In this document: one piece after another, positions 16,985-25,313 of the stretch
Numbering within the stretch: the first letter of the stretch is position 1
How the letters are laid out: each line of letters starts with the position of its first letter
Assembly (NCBI GenBank): GCA_025450755.1
Contig: JANWLR010000046.1
Coordinates: 1-33,362, forward strand
Source of the DNA: Sphingomicrobium sp.
GTDB lineage: Bacteria; Pseudomonadota; Alphaproteobacteria; Sphingomonadales; Sphingomonadaceae
DNA length: 33,362 nt
Reading direction: 5' to 3'
Notes under the pieces: model-generated
What the model was told of the DNA's origin: nothing
Database searches by the model: none
Seen by the model: only the letters and a program-made list of their open reading frames with translations
Position numbers and translations under genes: made by a program

Positions 16985-18352
16985 ATGGGAAAGCCGAAAT
17001 CGCGATACGTTTGCCAGGCATGCGGGTCGGTCTCGACCCGGTGGCAGGGCCAGTGCCCGGACTGCGCCGAATGGAACATGTTGGTCCAGGAAAGCGCCGA
17101 AGTATCGAGCATCTTCGCCGCCAAGCACAATCTCCAGGGCGGCGGACGAGTGATCCCGCTGGTTGGGCTGGAAACAGCTGCAGCGCTTCCCGAACGGCTG
17201 CCTAGCGGCCTCGCCGAGTTCGACCGGGCGATCGGCGGCGGGATCGTTCCGGGATCGGCGATGCTGGTCGGAGGCGATCCGGGAATCGGCAAGTCGACAT
17301 TGCTGCTCCAGGTCGTCGCGCGCCTCGCCAGTAAGGGCAATAAGGTCATCTACGTCTCGGGCGAGGAATCCGCCGAGCAGGTGCGGCTCCGCGCCGTCAG
17401 GCTTGGCCTCGGCGGAGCGCCGGTGCGGCTGGCGGCAGCAACGTCGGTGCGCGACATCCTTACGACGGTCGGCGATGGCGAGCCGCCTGCGCTGCTTATC
17501 ATCGACTCGATCCAGACCATGCACAGCGACCTGATCGAGGGTTCACCGGGGACCGTCAGCCAGGTTCGAGCTTCAGCGCAGGAACTGGTTCGCTTCGCCA
17601 AGGAGCGTGGGACCGCGGTGGTGCTCGTCGGCCATGTCACCAAGGACGGGACGATTGCCGGGCCGCGTGTGCTCGAGCATATGGTCGACACGGTTCTGAG
17701 CTTCGAAGGTGAGCGCAGCCACCAGTACCGAATCCTCCGCGCGATGAAGAACCGCTTCGGCGGCACCGACGAGATCGGCGTGTTCGCAATGGAGGGCGCG
17801 GGGCTGACCGAGGTGCCCAACCCCTCGGCGCTTTTCCTCACACAACGCGGCGAGCCGGTCAGCGGCACCAGCGTCTTCCCGGCGATCGAGGGCTCGCGCC
17901 CGGTTCTGGTTGAGATCCAGGCTTTGGTCGTGCGCCTCGCAAGCGGGGCGACACCGCGCCGCGCTGCAGTCGGATGGGACAGCGGACGCCTGGCGATGAT
18001 CCTCGCGGTGCTGGAGGCCCGCTGCGGGCTCAGCTTCGCGACGGCGGAAGTCTATCTGAATGTCGCCGGCGGGTACCGGCTGAGCGATCCGGCTGCGGAC
18101 CTCGCGGTCGCGGCGGCGTTGGTGTCGGCGCTGTCCGAGCGGCCGGTGCCGAGCGAGTGCGTCGTCTTGGGTGAGATCGCTCTGTCAGGTGAAATCCGCC
18201 CCGTCGCGCATGCGGGCTTGAGGCTGAAGGAATCCGCTAAGCTCGGATTCCAAAGCGGCTGGGTCCCGAAAGGCGTCAAGGCCGGCGAGGGGCTGGGGCT
18301 GGCTGAGTTCGCGAACTTGCGCCAGCTCGTGGATCAGGTGCTGGGGCGGTGA
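16985..18352 (+). CDS. radA: DNA repair protein RadA
   Basis: A RecA-like ATPase promoting branch migration in recombination repair. It starts with a four-cysteine zinc finger (C10, C13, C24, C27), then Walker A GGDPGIGKST (96-105), Walker B LLIIDSIQT, the RadA signature KNRFG (255-259), and a Lon-like C-terminal domain (VAGGYRLSDPAADLAVAAAL). The frame is open to 16880, but the ATG at 16985 (MGKPKSRYVCQACG) is the canonical RadA start. Its 455 residues are the usual length. No clear ribosome site precedes it. It is transcribed away from the antiporter. Confidence 0.96.
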   Translation: MGKPKSRYVCQACGSVSTRWQGQCPDCAEWNMLVQESAEVSSIFAAKHNLQGGGRVIPLVGLETAAALPERLPSGLAEFDRAIGGGIVPGSAMLVGGDPGIGKSTLLLQVVARLASKGNKVIYVSGEESAEQVRLRAVRLGLGGAPVRLAAATSVRDILTTVGDGEPPALLIIDSIQTMHSDLIEGSPGTVSQVRASAQELVRFAKERGTAVVLVGHVTKDGTIAGPRVLEHMVDTVLSFEGERSHQYRILRAMKNRFGGTDEIGVFAMEGAGLTEVPNPSALFLTQRGEPVSGTSVFPAIEGSRPVLVEIQALVVRLASGATPRRAAVGWDSGRLAMILAVLEARCGLSFATAEVYLNVAGGYRLSDPAADLAVAAALVSALSERPVPSECVVLGEIALSGEIRPVAHAGLRLKESAKLGFQSGWVPKGVKAGEGLGLAEFANLRQLVDQVLGR

Positions 18353-18638
18353 GCCCCCCCTTCATTTCGTTTCTCGCCGCTGCCGCGATGGCTCCATCGC
18401 TCAGGAACACTCCGCCTGCCAAAACCGGAGACAGAAAGCGGGTTCACGGCCGCTTTGCAATTCACAACGGTTCGCCGATCGGACCTATCTGGCTAATCGG
18501 CACGCTAACGCGTGATTTCTATGCATGTGCCGCGAGAGCCGAGCCGACCCAAACCGCATGCAACATGTGCGGCTCGTTCGAACGCGAAGGCTGATCTTCA
18601 TTAGGTAAGCCTTTCCACTCAAAGACCGTCAGCGCGAC
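18353..18638. other. Gap between convergent genes
   Basis: About 285 bp between the ends of radA and the ATP-grasp gene. A plus-strand frame of 81 codons (GTG at 18349, overlapping the radA stop) crosses it; it has atypical composition and no recognised similarity. Some imperfect inverted repeats (for example GCCGAT with ATCGGC near 18475-18502) lack a T-tract, so I call no terminator. Confidence 0.4.
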
Positions 18639-19601
18639 CTATGAATTTCCGAGCAGCTCCATGAAGGCGGCTCGCGCCAGCGGGTAGCTGCGGCGGAGAT
18701 GTTCGAACTTCTCAATGAACAGGTTCGGCATGAAGCTCATCGTCGCATTGGCCTCAAACAATAGCACCCGGCCGCTGGTGGTCAGGGCGAAATCCAGTCC
18801 AAAAAAATCGAGTGGCATGCGCTCGCGAACCGCGTCGAATGTCGCGCAAATCTCCGGCGGAAACGGATTTTGGCTCTCGAAGATCGCCCGTTCCTCGGCG
18901 ATCAGTTCCGGTCGCGCTGCCATGAATTTGGTGCGTGCAGCGCCGTGCACGATCCAGCCGTCGGAGATGAGCATGTGCCGCAATATGCGATGCGGCCCAA
19001 TGAAAAAGATTCGGAACTTACGATAGAGTCCGTCCGGGCTGCGGTAATCGACGAACTCTGTCGCAAGATGGTCTCGATCGCCTTCGAGGCCCTCGAGAGC
19101 AGGGCCGAAGGACCCGAATAAGCCGACGATATTGCCGCCATGGGTTCCGGCTCTCCGAAGAATCACCGGGCCGCCCGCCAGAATTCGCGCTGCCTCGTCA
19201 CACTCGCAGCCGCGGAAGCGGACTGTCCTCGGAACGATGAGGCCCTCGATTCCCTCCAGCAACCCGGCGACCTGATCGCGCGTCGAACGCAGCACCGCGG
19301 CCGGTGGATTGATGACGCGTTGGGAAACGCCGGACAGCATCTTGTCGAGGTTTTCGAGCAGGGCGGCGCTGTCCTCGGGTTCGGTGATCATGTTGGCGAT
19401 CACCCGATAGCCGTCCAAATCCGGCGGTGGGCCACTGAAGGAGTCGAGTGTGACCACGAGCCGGTGACGAACCACCTCGTCGGGAAGCAATCGGCCAAGG
19501 TCGGTGCTGCCCGAAACGAGGGTGCGACTGCGCGCGCGCCTGACCTTGTCGGAATTGTCCCCGGCGCCAAAGATGAAAAGCAAGGGTCGGTTGGTGGGCA
19601 T
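18639..19601 (-). CDS. Orphan ATP-grasp-like protein
   Basis: A 320-residue soluble protein resembling the RimK/glutathione-synthetase-like ATP-grasp domain that is often fused to TPR repeats in other proteobacteria. Here it stands alone. Seen are the nucleotide-loop-like stretch ILRRAGTHGGN (147-157), YRSPDGLYRKFRIFFI (186-201), MLISDGWIVH, and the metal-binding end LDFFGLDFA (D270) with LLFEANATMSF (E283, N285). The N-terminal 100 residues are less typical. ATP-grasp enzymes join a carboxylate to an amine or thiol via acyl-phosphate; the substrates here are unknown. It is 66 bp downstream of a glycosyltransferase gene on the same strand. Fold is moderately sure; function is not assigned. 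Confidence 0.75.
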   Translation of the reverse strand: MPTNRPLLFIFGAGDNSDKVRRARSRTLVSGSTDLGRLLPDEVVRHRLVVTLDSFSGPPPDLDGYRVIANMITEPEDSAALLENLDKMLSGVSQRVINPPAAVLRSTRDQVAGLLEGIEGLIVPRTVRFRGCECDEAARILAGGPVILRRAGTHGGNIVGLFGSFGPALEGLEGDRDHLATEFVDYRSPDGLYRKFRIFFIGPHRILRHMLISDGWIVHGAARTKFMAARPELIAEERAIFESQNPFPPEICATFDAVRERMPLDFFGLDFALTTSGRVLLFEANATMSFMPNLFIEKFEHLRRSYPLARAAFMELLGNS

Positions 19602-19667
19602 TAGGGCGGACGATGACCCATTCCACTCATCGCCCGCAATGATGAAAAATGTTCGCTAGCAATCCAC

Positions 19668-20696
19668 CTACGGTTCAATCCCGACCGAGTCCCGCACGAC
19701 GTAGAGCGGCCGCTGCTTGGTCTCGGTCAGGATTCGCCCGACATATTCGCCGAGCACGCCCAGCGAAATCAGCTGGACTCCGCCGAGGAACAATACCGAG
19801 GTCATGATCGAGGCATAGCCGGGCACGCGATTGCCGAAGACCATCGTATCGAACGCGATGAAGCCGGCATAGCCGAGCGCGAATAAGGCGATCACCGCGC
19901 CGAGGTAGGACCAGATCCTGAGCGGCACCGTCGATGCCGAGGTGATGCCGTCGAGCGCAAGCGTCCAAAGCTTCCAGTAATTATATTTGGTCGTGCCGGT
20001 CTCGCGCTCGACACGGTCGTACTCGACCGCAGCCTGGCGGAAGCCCGCCCAGGCGAACAGGCCCTTCATGAAGCGGTTGCGCTCGGGAAGCGCGCGGATC
20101 ACCTCGACGACCTTCTTGTCCATCAGTCGGAAGTCGCCGGCGTTCTTCGGAATCTTGTCCTTCGAGACTGCATTGTGCGCGCGGTAGTAGAGGCCAGCAG
20201 TCACTCGCTTCGCCCAACCGTCGCTCATCCGACAGCGACGCACTCCAAACACCATCTCGAAGCCCTCGCGCCACTTTGCGACCATTTCGGGCAGCACTTC
20301 GGGCGGGTCCTGCATGTCGACATCCATCGGAATGACGGCATTGCCGCGGGCGTGATCGAGACCGGCACTGAGGGCTGCCTCCTTGCCGAAATTGCGCGAC
20401 AGGGAGAGGGCGCGAACGCGGCCATCGCGCTGGTTGGCGGCGACGATCGCAGCGAGCGTTGAGTCGCTGCTGCCATCGTCGACGAACAGGATTTCCCAGC
20501 CTTCGTCATGAGCAATGCCGTCCAGGATCGTTCCTACGCGCTCGACGAAGGGGAGAATGCAATCTTCCTCGTTCTTGACCGGAACGACGACCGAGAGGAG
20601 CGGCGCGACCATGCCGCGCTTGACCAGCTGCGCGTGGAGGTCGCCGACCGACGGCGGCGAAGCGACGAGCAAAGGTTTCTTGCGCTGTGCTGCCAC
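19668..20696 (-). CDS. GT2 glycosyltransferase, polyprenyl-phosphate type
   Basis: A DPM1/GtrB/ArnC-like transferase that probably moves a sugar from a nucleotide donor to a lipid phosphate at the inner membrane. The cytosolic GT-A domain has VVVPVKNEE (37-44), DDGSSD (73-78) and DVDMQDPP (125-132). Two C-terminal helices (about 263-285 and 296-318) and GEYVGRILTETKQRP complete the family pattern. The start is GTG, preceded by a good GGGAGGA site, and gives 342 residues with a short N-terminal extension before the domain. It diverges from a methyltransferase gene. Sugar and acceptor are unknown. Confidence 0.9.
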   Translation of the reverse strand: MAAQRKKPLLVASPPSVGDLHAQLVKRGMVAPLLSVVVPVKNEEDCILPFVERVGTILDGIAHDEGWEILFVDDGSSDSTLAAIVAANQRDGRVRALSLSRNFGKEAALSAGLDHARGNAVIPMDVDMQDPPEVLPEMVAKWREGFEMVFGVRRCRMSDGWAKRVTAGLYYRAHNAVSKDKIPKNAGDFRLMDKKVVEVIRALPERNRFMKGLFAWAGFRQAAVEYDRVERETGTTKYNYWKLWTLALDGITSASTVPLRIWSYLGAVIALFALGYAGFIAFDTMVFGNRVPGYASIMTSVLFLGGVQLISLGVLGEYVGRILTETKQRPLYVVRDSVGIEP

Positions 20697-20794
20697 TTTT
20701 TCCTCCCTTTGCGAGAAAGGCTAGGACCTAATGGTTTACGAGACCTTTACTTCTTGAGCTCCACACAGGCGGTGCAACGGGGGATTAGTGGCAT

Positions 20795-21526
20795 ATGGAG
20801 CGCGCCGTCTTCGACCGAATGGCCGAGCTCGACCAGGACCATTGGTGGTTCCTGGCGCGGCGGCGCATCTTGAAGCAGCTGATCGAGCGTGTCGTGAAGC
20901 CCCCGAAAAAGGCGCGAATTTTGGAGGTCGGCTGCGGCACGGGCCACAATCTCGCAATGCTGAAAGAGTTCGGGCGCCTCGATGCAAGCGAGCTCGACCG
21001 CTGCGCTCGGGCAGTCGCCAACAAGCGACTGCCGCGCAGGGTCAAGCAAGCAAAGCTGCCCGACCTGTCGATGTTCGAGCGTAACGGTTATGACCTCATC
21101 GCTTTGCTCGACGTGCTCGAGCATGTGCCAGACGACCTCGGCTCGCTTCGCGCAATCCATCGCCGGCTGAAGCCCGGCGGAGCGCTTCTGCTGACCGTCC
21201 CCGCCAACCCCTGGATGTGGAGCGCGCATGACGCTGCGCACCATCATTTCCGCCGCTATACCAAGAACCAGCTCAAGGAGCTGTTCCTACGCAGCGGCCT
21301 CGAGGTGCAGCTGCTGAGCTATTTCAACACCTTGCTTTATCCGCTCATTGCCGCGGCACGGATTGCGGGCAAGATCATTCGTAAGGAATCCGCCGACGAC
21401 AAGTTGCCCGATGCTTCGGTCAATGCAGCGCTGAACTCGATCTTCGGCATCGAAGCATGGTTGATCGGCCGACTGCCGATGCCCTTCGGCGTCAGTCTCG
21501 TCGCCGTCGTCCGCCGCCCGGCCTGA
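20795..21526 (+). CDS. Class I SAM-dependent methyltransferase
   Basis: A 243-residue cytosolic methyltransferase. Motif I is ILEVGCGTGHN (42-52), followed by LIALLDVLEHVPDD (motif IV region) and LKPGGALLLTVPANPWMWS. The C-terminal part (AAHHHFRRYTKNQLKELF) is typical of UbiE/Methyltransf_11-like enzymes found in surface-polysaccharide and lipid contexts. The substrate cannot be inferred. It lies back to back with the glycosyltransferase, sharing a 98-bp intergenic region, which fits a joint role in envelope glycan or lipid work but does not prove it. Confidence 0.87.
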   Translation: MERAVFDRMAELDQDHWWFLARRRILKQLIERVVKPPKKARILEVGCGTGHNLAMLKEFGRLDASELDRCARAVANKRLPRRVKQAKLPDLSMFERNGYDLIALLDVLEHVPDDLGSLRAIHRRLKPGGALLLTVPANPWMWSAHDAAHHHFRRYTKNQLKELFLRSGLEVQLLSYFNTLLYPLIAAARIAGKIIRKESADDKLPDASVNAALNSIFGIEAWLIGRLPMPFGVSLVAVVRRPA

Positions 21527-21594
21527 AGTTACAACAGCCGTCGCATCCCCGCGCCCTTGCGGTTCGTTAGGGGTCCCGCCAAGGACCGCCACAC

Positions 21595-23007
21595 GTGAAT
21601 CGCGAAACCCCTGCACCAACGATAGAACAACAGGACGGCCTGCCGATCCCGCGCCGCTATTGGTCGGTCGTCAGCATCTGGCTGGCGCTTACCATGGCGG
21701 TGCTCGACGGTGCGATCGCGAACGTGGCGCTGCCAACGATTGCTCGAGAGCTCGGCGCGTCGCCCGCAAGCTCGGTCTGGGTCATCAACGCCTACCAGCT
21801 GACCATCACGATCCTGCTGCTGCCGCTCGCGGCGCTCGGCGACCGGATCGGATATAAGTGCATCTATCTTCCCGGTTTGGCACTGTTCACGCTTGGCTCG
21901 GTCGGCTGCGCGATGGGCCATACATTGACCTTGCTGATCGCCGCGCGCGTATTCCAGGGGGTCGGCGCTGCCTGCATCATGAGCATGAACGCGGCGCTCG
22001 TTCGCGCGACCTATCCGGCGAGGATGCTCGGCCGCGGCATTGGGTATAATGCGATGGTCCTGTCGATGTCGGCGGCGATCGGGCCGACGCTGGCCGCGCT
22101 GATCCTCACCGTCGGCTCGTGGCCCTGGCTGTTCCTGATCAACCTGCCGATCGGGATCGCTGCGCTGATCGTCGGCAAGAAGTCATTGCCCGAGCCGCAG
22201 GGGCACGGGCGGCCGTTCGACTGGCCTTCAGCGATCTTGAGCGGGGCGATGATGGGCTGCATCGTCTTTGGCGCCGAAGCGGTCGCTCGGGAGGGCAACC
22301 GGTTTGGCCTCGCACTCGTGGTCGCTGGCGTCATTGCCGGTGCTTCGCTGGTCTGGCGCGAGCGCGGCGAACCGCGTCCATTGATGCCGCTCGACCTCCT
22401 GAAGATCCCCATCTTTACGCTTTCGATCACGACGTCGGTGGTCTCGTTCGCAGCGCAAATGCTCGCTTATGTCGCGCTTCCATTCCTGTTCCAGAGCGTT
22501 CTCGGACGGTCGGTGATCGCAACCGGGCTGCTGATGACTCCATGGCCGATTGCCGTCGGTATTGCCGCCCCCTTTGCGGGCAGGCTGGCTGACCGGTTCA
22601 ATGCCGGGCTTCTCGGCGGGATTGGCCTTGCCATTTTCGCCGCAGGGCTGTTCTTCCTGTCGCGCCTCGGCGCATCCCCCAGCGACTTCGACATTGCGTG
22701 GCGGATGGCTGTCTGCGGTCTTGGCTTCGGCCTCTTTCAGTCGCCCAACAATCGCACGATCGTCAGCGCCGCGCCCAAGCCGCGCTCGGGCGCCGCAGGC
22801 GGCATGTTGGCGACTGCTCGCCTGCTGGGCCAGACCACCGGCGCAGTTGCTGTCGGCGTCGCCTTTGATCTTGCCGGCGTGCGTGCGGCCCCGGAGCTGA
22901 TGCTCGCCGCCTCCGTCGCGGCGCTCATCGCCGCTGGGCTCAGCCTGACACGGATGGGTGTCGCCCCGCCGAGCCGGGTTGCGGTCTACAAGCCGATCCT
23001 CGATTAG
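21595..23007 (+). CDS. MFS drug exporter, DHA2 (EmrB/QacA) type
   Basis: A 14-helix major facilitator of 470 residues. It has the opening YWSVVSIWLALTMAVLDGAIANVALPTIARELG, which carries the DHA2 helix-1 motif LDxTxVNVALP in variant form (LDGAIANVALP), then PLAALGDRIGYK (motif A) and GVGAACIMSMNAALVR (motif C region). Members pump out hydrophobic compounds using the proton gradient. The start is GTG at 21595 with an AAGGA site nearby. No regulator gene is adjacent. The substrate is unknown. Confidence 0.9.
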   Translation: MNRETPAPTIEQQDGLPIPRRYWSVVSIWLALTMAVLDGAIANVALPTIARELGASPASSVWVINAYQLTITILLLPLAALGDRIGYKCIYLPGLALFTLGSVGCAMGHTLTLLIAARVFQGVGAACIMSMNAALVRATYPARMLGRGIGYNAMVLSMSAAIGPTLAALILTVGSWPWLFLINLPIGIAALIVGKKSLPEPQGHGRPFDWPSAILSGAMMGCIVFGAEAVAREGNRFGLALVVAGVIAGASLVWRERGEPRPLMPLDLLKIPIFTLSITTSVVSFAAQMLAYVALPFLFQSVLGRSVIATGLLMTPWPIAVGIAAPFAGRLADRFNAGLLGGIGLAIFAAGLFFLSRLGASPSDFDIAWRMAVCGLGFGLFQSPNNRTIVSAAPKPRSGAAGGMLATARLLGQTTGAVAVGVAFDLAGVRAAPELMLAASVAALIAAGLSLTRMGVAPPSRVAVYKPILD

Positions 23008-23051
23008 TCCGGGACTGGCATCGGCTGTTCCCCTAAGCTAGCGCCGAGGCA

Positions 23052-23573
23052 ATGACTGCGCTCGACGTCTTCGTCTTCCTGTTGCTGATCGGCGGCGGCG
23101 CCATCGGCTTCGTGCGCGGCTTCGTCCACGAGGTCATCTCGTTGCTCGCCTGGGTCGTCGGCATTGCGATGCTGAAGCTGTTCCACACGCAGCTTTGGAG
23201 CGGCATCGAGAGCAGCTTCAAGACCAGCTCTGCAGCTGCTGCAGTGCTCGCCTTCGCGATCCTATTTGTCCCGAGCTTCTTGATCGTGAAGCTGCTTGCT
23301 CGGTCGCTCGGCGGAAGGACACGCAAGCACGCGGTGCTCGGCCCCTTCGATCGGACGCTGGGTGGCGGATTCGGCGCGCTCAAGGGCTTGCTCGGAGCGA
23401 CTTTGTTTTTTCTTCTCGCAAATCTCGCCACCGATATGGTGTACGGCCCGCAGTCCGAACGCCCTCAGTGGATGACGAAGTCGCGCACTTATCCGCTCCT
23501 CAACGCTAGCGGGCGCGGAATCGTCGACTGGGTCCAGGCGCGGCGCCATCAGCCGCCGGTCAATTCCAAATGA
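23052..23573 (+). CDS. cvpA: CvpA family membrane protein
   Basis: A 173-residue inner-membrane protein with four hydrophobic segments. It opens MTALDVFVFLLLIGGGAIGFVRGFV, the CvpA hallmark, and later has LGGGFGALKGLLGATLFF, another conserved stretch. CvpA is linked to colicin V export and envelope stress resistance; its molecular job is uncertain. Its last codon and stop overlap the cysS start by 4 bp (ATGA), so translation is coupled to cysteinyl-tRNA synthetase. In many bacteria cvpA lies before purF, which is not the case here. Confidence 0.9.
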   Translation: MTALDVFVFLLLIGGGAIGFVRGFVHEVISLLAWVVGIAMLKLFHTQLWSGIESSFKTSSAAAAVLAFAILFVPSFLIVKLLARSLGGRTRKHAVLGPFDRTLGGGFGALKGLLGATLFFLLANLATDMVYGPQSERPQWMTKSRTYPLLNASGRGIVDWVQARRHQPPVNSK

Positions 23574-24880
23574 TCCGCCTCTACGACACGCTGACGCGCG
23601 AGAAGCGCGAATTCAGGCCTCAAGACCCCAAGCGCATCACCATGTATGTGTGCGGTCCGACCGTCTATGGGCGAGCGCACATTGGCAATGCTCGCCCGCC
23701 CGTGGTGTTCGACACGCTGGCGCGGCTGATCCGCCACGAGTTCGGCGAGAATAGCCTATTTTACGCGCGCAACGTCACCGACGTCGACGACAAGATCATC
23801 GCTTCGGCTGAAGCCGAGGGCGTCGATCCTTCTGTAATCACCGAACGCTACGAACGCTTCTATCTCGAGGACATGGCTGCGCTCAAGGTTCCGCCGCCCG
23901 ATATCGCGCCGCACGCAACGCGCGAGATTGGTCCGATGATCGCGCTGATCGAGCGTCTGATCGGCTTAGGCCACGCTTATGAGGCTGAGGGTCATGTGCT
24001 TTTCAGCGTCCCGAGCGACCCCGGCTACGGCGTACTTTCGCGCCGCGATCGCGAACAGATGATTGCAGGCGCCCGTGTCGAGGTTGCGCCCTACAAGCGC
24101 GATCCATCCGATTTCATTCTGTGGAAGCCAAGCCCAGAAGGGGTGATCGGCTGGGATTCGCCATGGGGAAGGGGACGGCCCGGCTGGCACATCGAATGCT
24201 CGGCGATGATTCACGAGCATCTCGGCGAGACGATCGACATTCACGGTGGAGGGCTCGACCTTATCTTCCCGCACCACGAGAATGAGATTGCGCAGAGCCG
24301 TTGCGCGCATGCGGGCGCGCCGCTTGCTCGTTTCTGGGTCCACAATGGTTTCGTCGACATGGGCGCTGAGAAGATGTCGAAAAGCCTCGGCAACATCATT
24401 ACACCGGCGGAGCTGTTGGCTGAGGGCCATCGCGGCGAGACGCTTCGGTTGGCGCTGCTTTCGGCGCATTACCGCCAGCCGCTTCCGTGGACCGGGGCAT
24501 TGGTCGCCCAGGCGAAAACGATTTTAGACCGGCTCTATCGGGTTGCTGACGAAAGCGAGGCGGGCGAGATCGACGGCGAATTGGTCGATGCGCTCTTAGA
24601 CGATCTCAATACGCCTGCGGCACTCGCTCGATTGCAGGCATTGGATGATCCCGCTGTGCTGAAGTCGAGTGCGCAGCTGCTTGGTCTGCTCCAGAGCTCA
24701 TCTGCCGACTGGTTCCAGGGCGATGCCGACTCGTCTGGAATCGCTGCGCGGATCGCGGATCGCGCCGAAGCCAAGAAGAATCGAGACTTCATAAAGGCCG
24801 ACCGAATTCGCGACGAACTCAAAGCCGAAGGCATCATTTTGGAGGATGGGCCGGACGGCACTACATGGCGGCGGGAATGA
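23570..24880 (+). CDS. cysS: Cysteine--tRNA ligase
   Basis: A class I aminoacyl-tRNA synthetase that charges tRNA-Cys. The HIGH motif is HIGN at 37-40, and KMSKS is at 268-272. The zinc ligands expected for the family are present: C28 (MYVCGPTVYG), C210 (HIECS), and H235 and E239 in PHHENEIAQS. The C-terminal anticodon region is compact (436 residues in total, somewhat shorter than the roughly 460 of E. coli). It overlaps cvpA by 4 bp and precedes the IscU-like gene by 10 bp. Confidence 0.96.
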   Translation: MIRLYDTLTREKREFRPQDPKRITMYVCGPTVYGRAHIGNARPPVVFDTLARLIRHEFGENSLFYARNVTDVDDKIIASAEAEGVDPSVITERYERFYLEDMAALKVPPPDIAPHATREIGPMIALIERLIGLGHAYEAEGHVLFSVPSDPGYGVLSRRDREQMIAGARVEVAPYKRDPSDFILWKPSPEGVIGWDSPWGRGRPGWHIECSAMIHEHLGETIDIHGGGLDLIFPHHENEIAQSRCAHAGAPLARFWVHNGFVDMGAEKMSKSLGNIITPAELLAEGHRGETLRLALLSAHYRQPLPWTGALVAQAKTILDRLYRVADESEAGEIDGELVDALLDDLNTPAALARLQALDDPAVLKSSAQLLGLLQSSSADWFQGDADSSGIAARIADRAEAKKNRDFIKADRIRDELKAEGIILEDGPDGTTWRRE

Positions 24881-24890
24881 AAGGCAGCGA

Positions 24891-25313
24891 ATGACCGCGC
24901 CGCTCTACACAACCGAAATTCTGCGGCTTGCGGCGTCGCTCTACGGTCCGCGCGAGCTCGAGCGCGTCGATGGCGGCGCTGAGCTCCGCTCGCCGACCTG
25001 CGGAAGCTGGGTCAGCATCTCAGTCCAGCTCGACGGAAACCGCCGGGTCGAAGCCATTTCCCAGCAGGTCCACGCCTGCGCGTTCGGCCAGGCTTCCGCG
25101 GCCCTGCTTGAGCGTCATGCGATCGGCCGTGCGCACGACGAGGTCAGCGACGCGCTCATCCTGCTGAGCCGCTGGCTTGCCAAGGAGCAAGATGGTCCGG
25201 GGGGCTGGCCGAACATCGAGACTCTCGAGCCGGCTCGCGAGCGAAGGGGCCGCCACGGCGCAATCCTTCTTCCGTTCAGAACCCTTCTTGCGGCGATCGA
25301 AGCCGCTCCATGA
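24891..25313 (+). CDS. IscU/NifU-like iron-sulfur scaffold, third cysteine missing
   Basis: A 140-residue protein with the IscU/NifU N-terminal fold pattern: LYGPRELERVDGGAELRSPTCGS (C37), then VHACAFGQASAALL (C63). In canonical IscU a third cysteine lies in a RHxCxxLP-like stretch near the C-terminus. Here that stretch reads GRHGAILLPF (120-129) with no cysteine. Scaffolds build Fe-S clusters on three cysteines, so this protein either acts in a modified way or depends on a partner. The ATG at 24891 is preceded by a GGCAGCGA stretch; the frame is open further upstream into cysS. It overlaps the antiporter gene by 4 bp. Confidence 0.85.
   Translation: MTAPLYTTEILRLAASLYGPRELERVDGGAELRSPTCGSWVSISVQLDGNRRVEAISQQVHACAFGQASAALLERHAIGRAHDEVSDALILLSRWLAKEQDGPGGWPNIETLEPARERRGRHGAILLPFRTLLAAIEAAP

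Noticed and set aside
18349-18594. 81-codon gene after radA
   Set aside because: GTG start sits in the radA stop, composition is unlike the neighbours, and no similarity is recognised; kept only as a weak observation.
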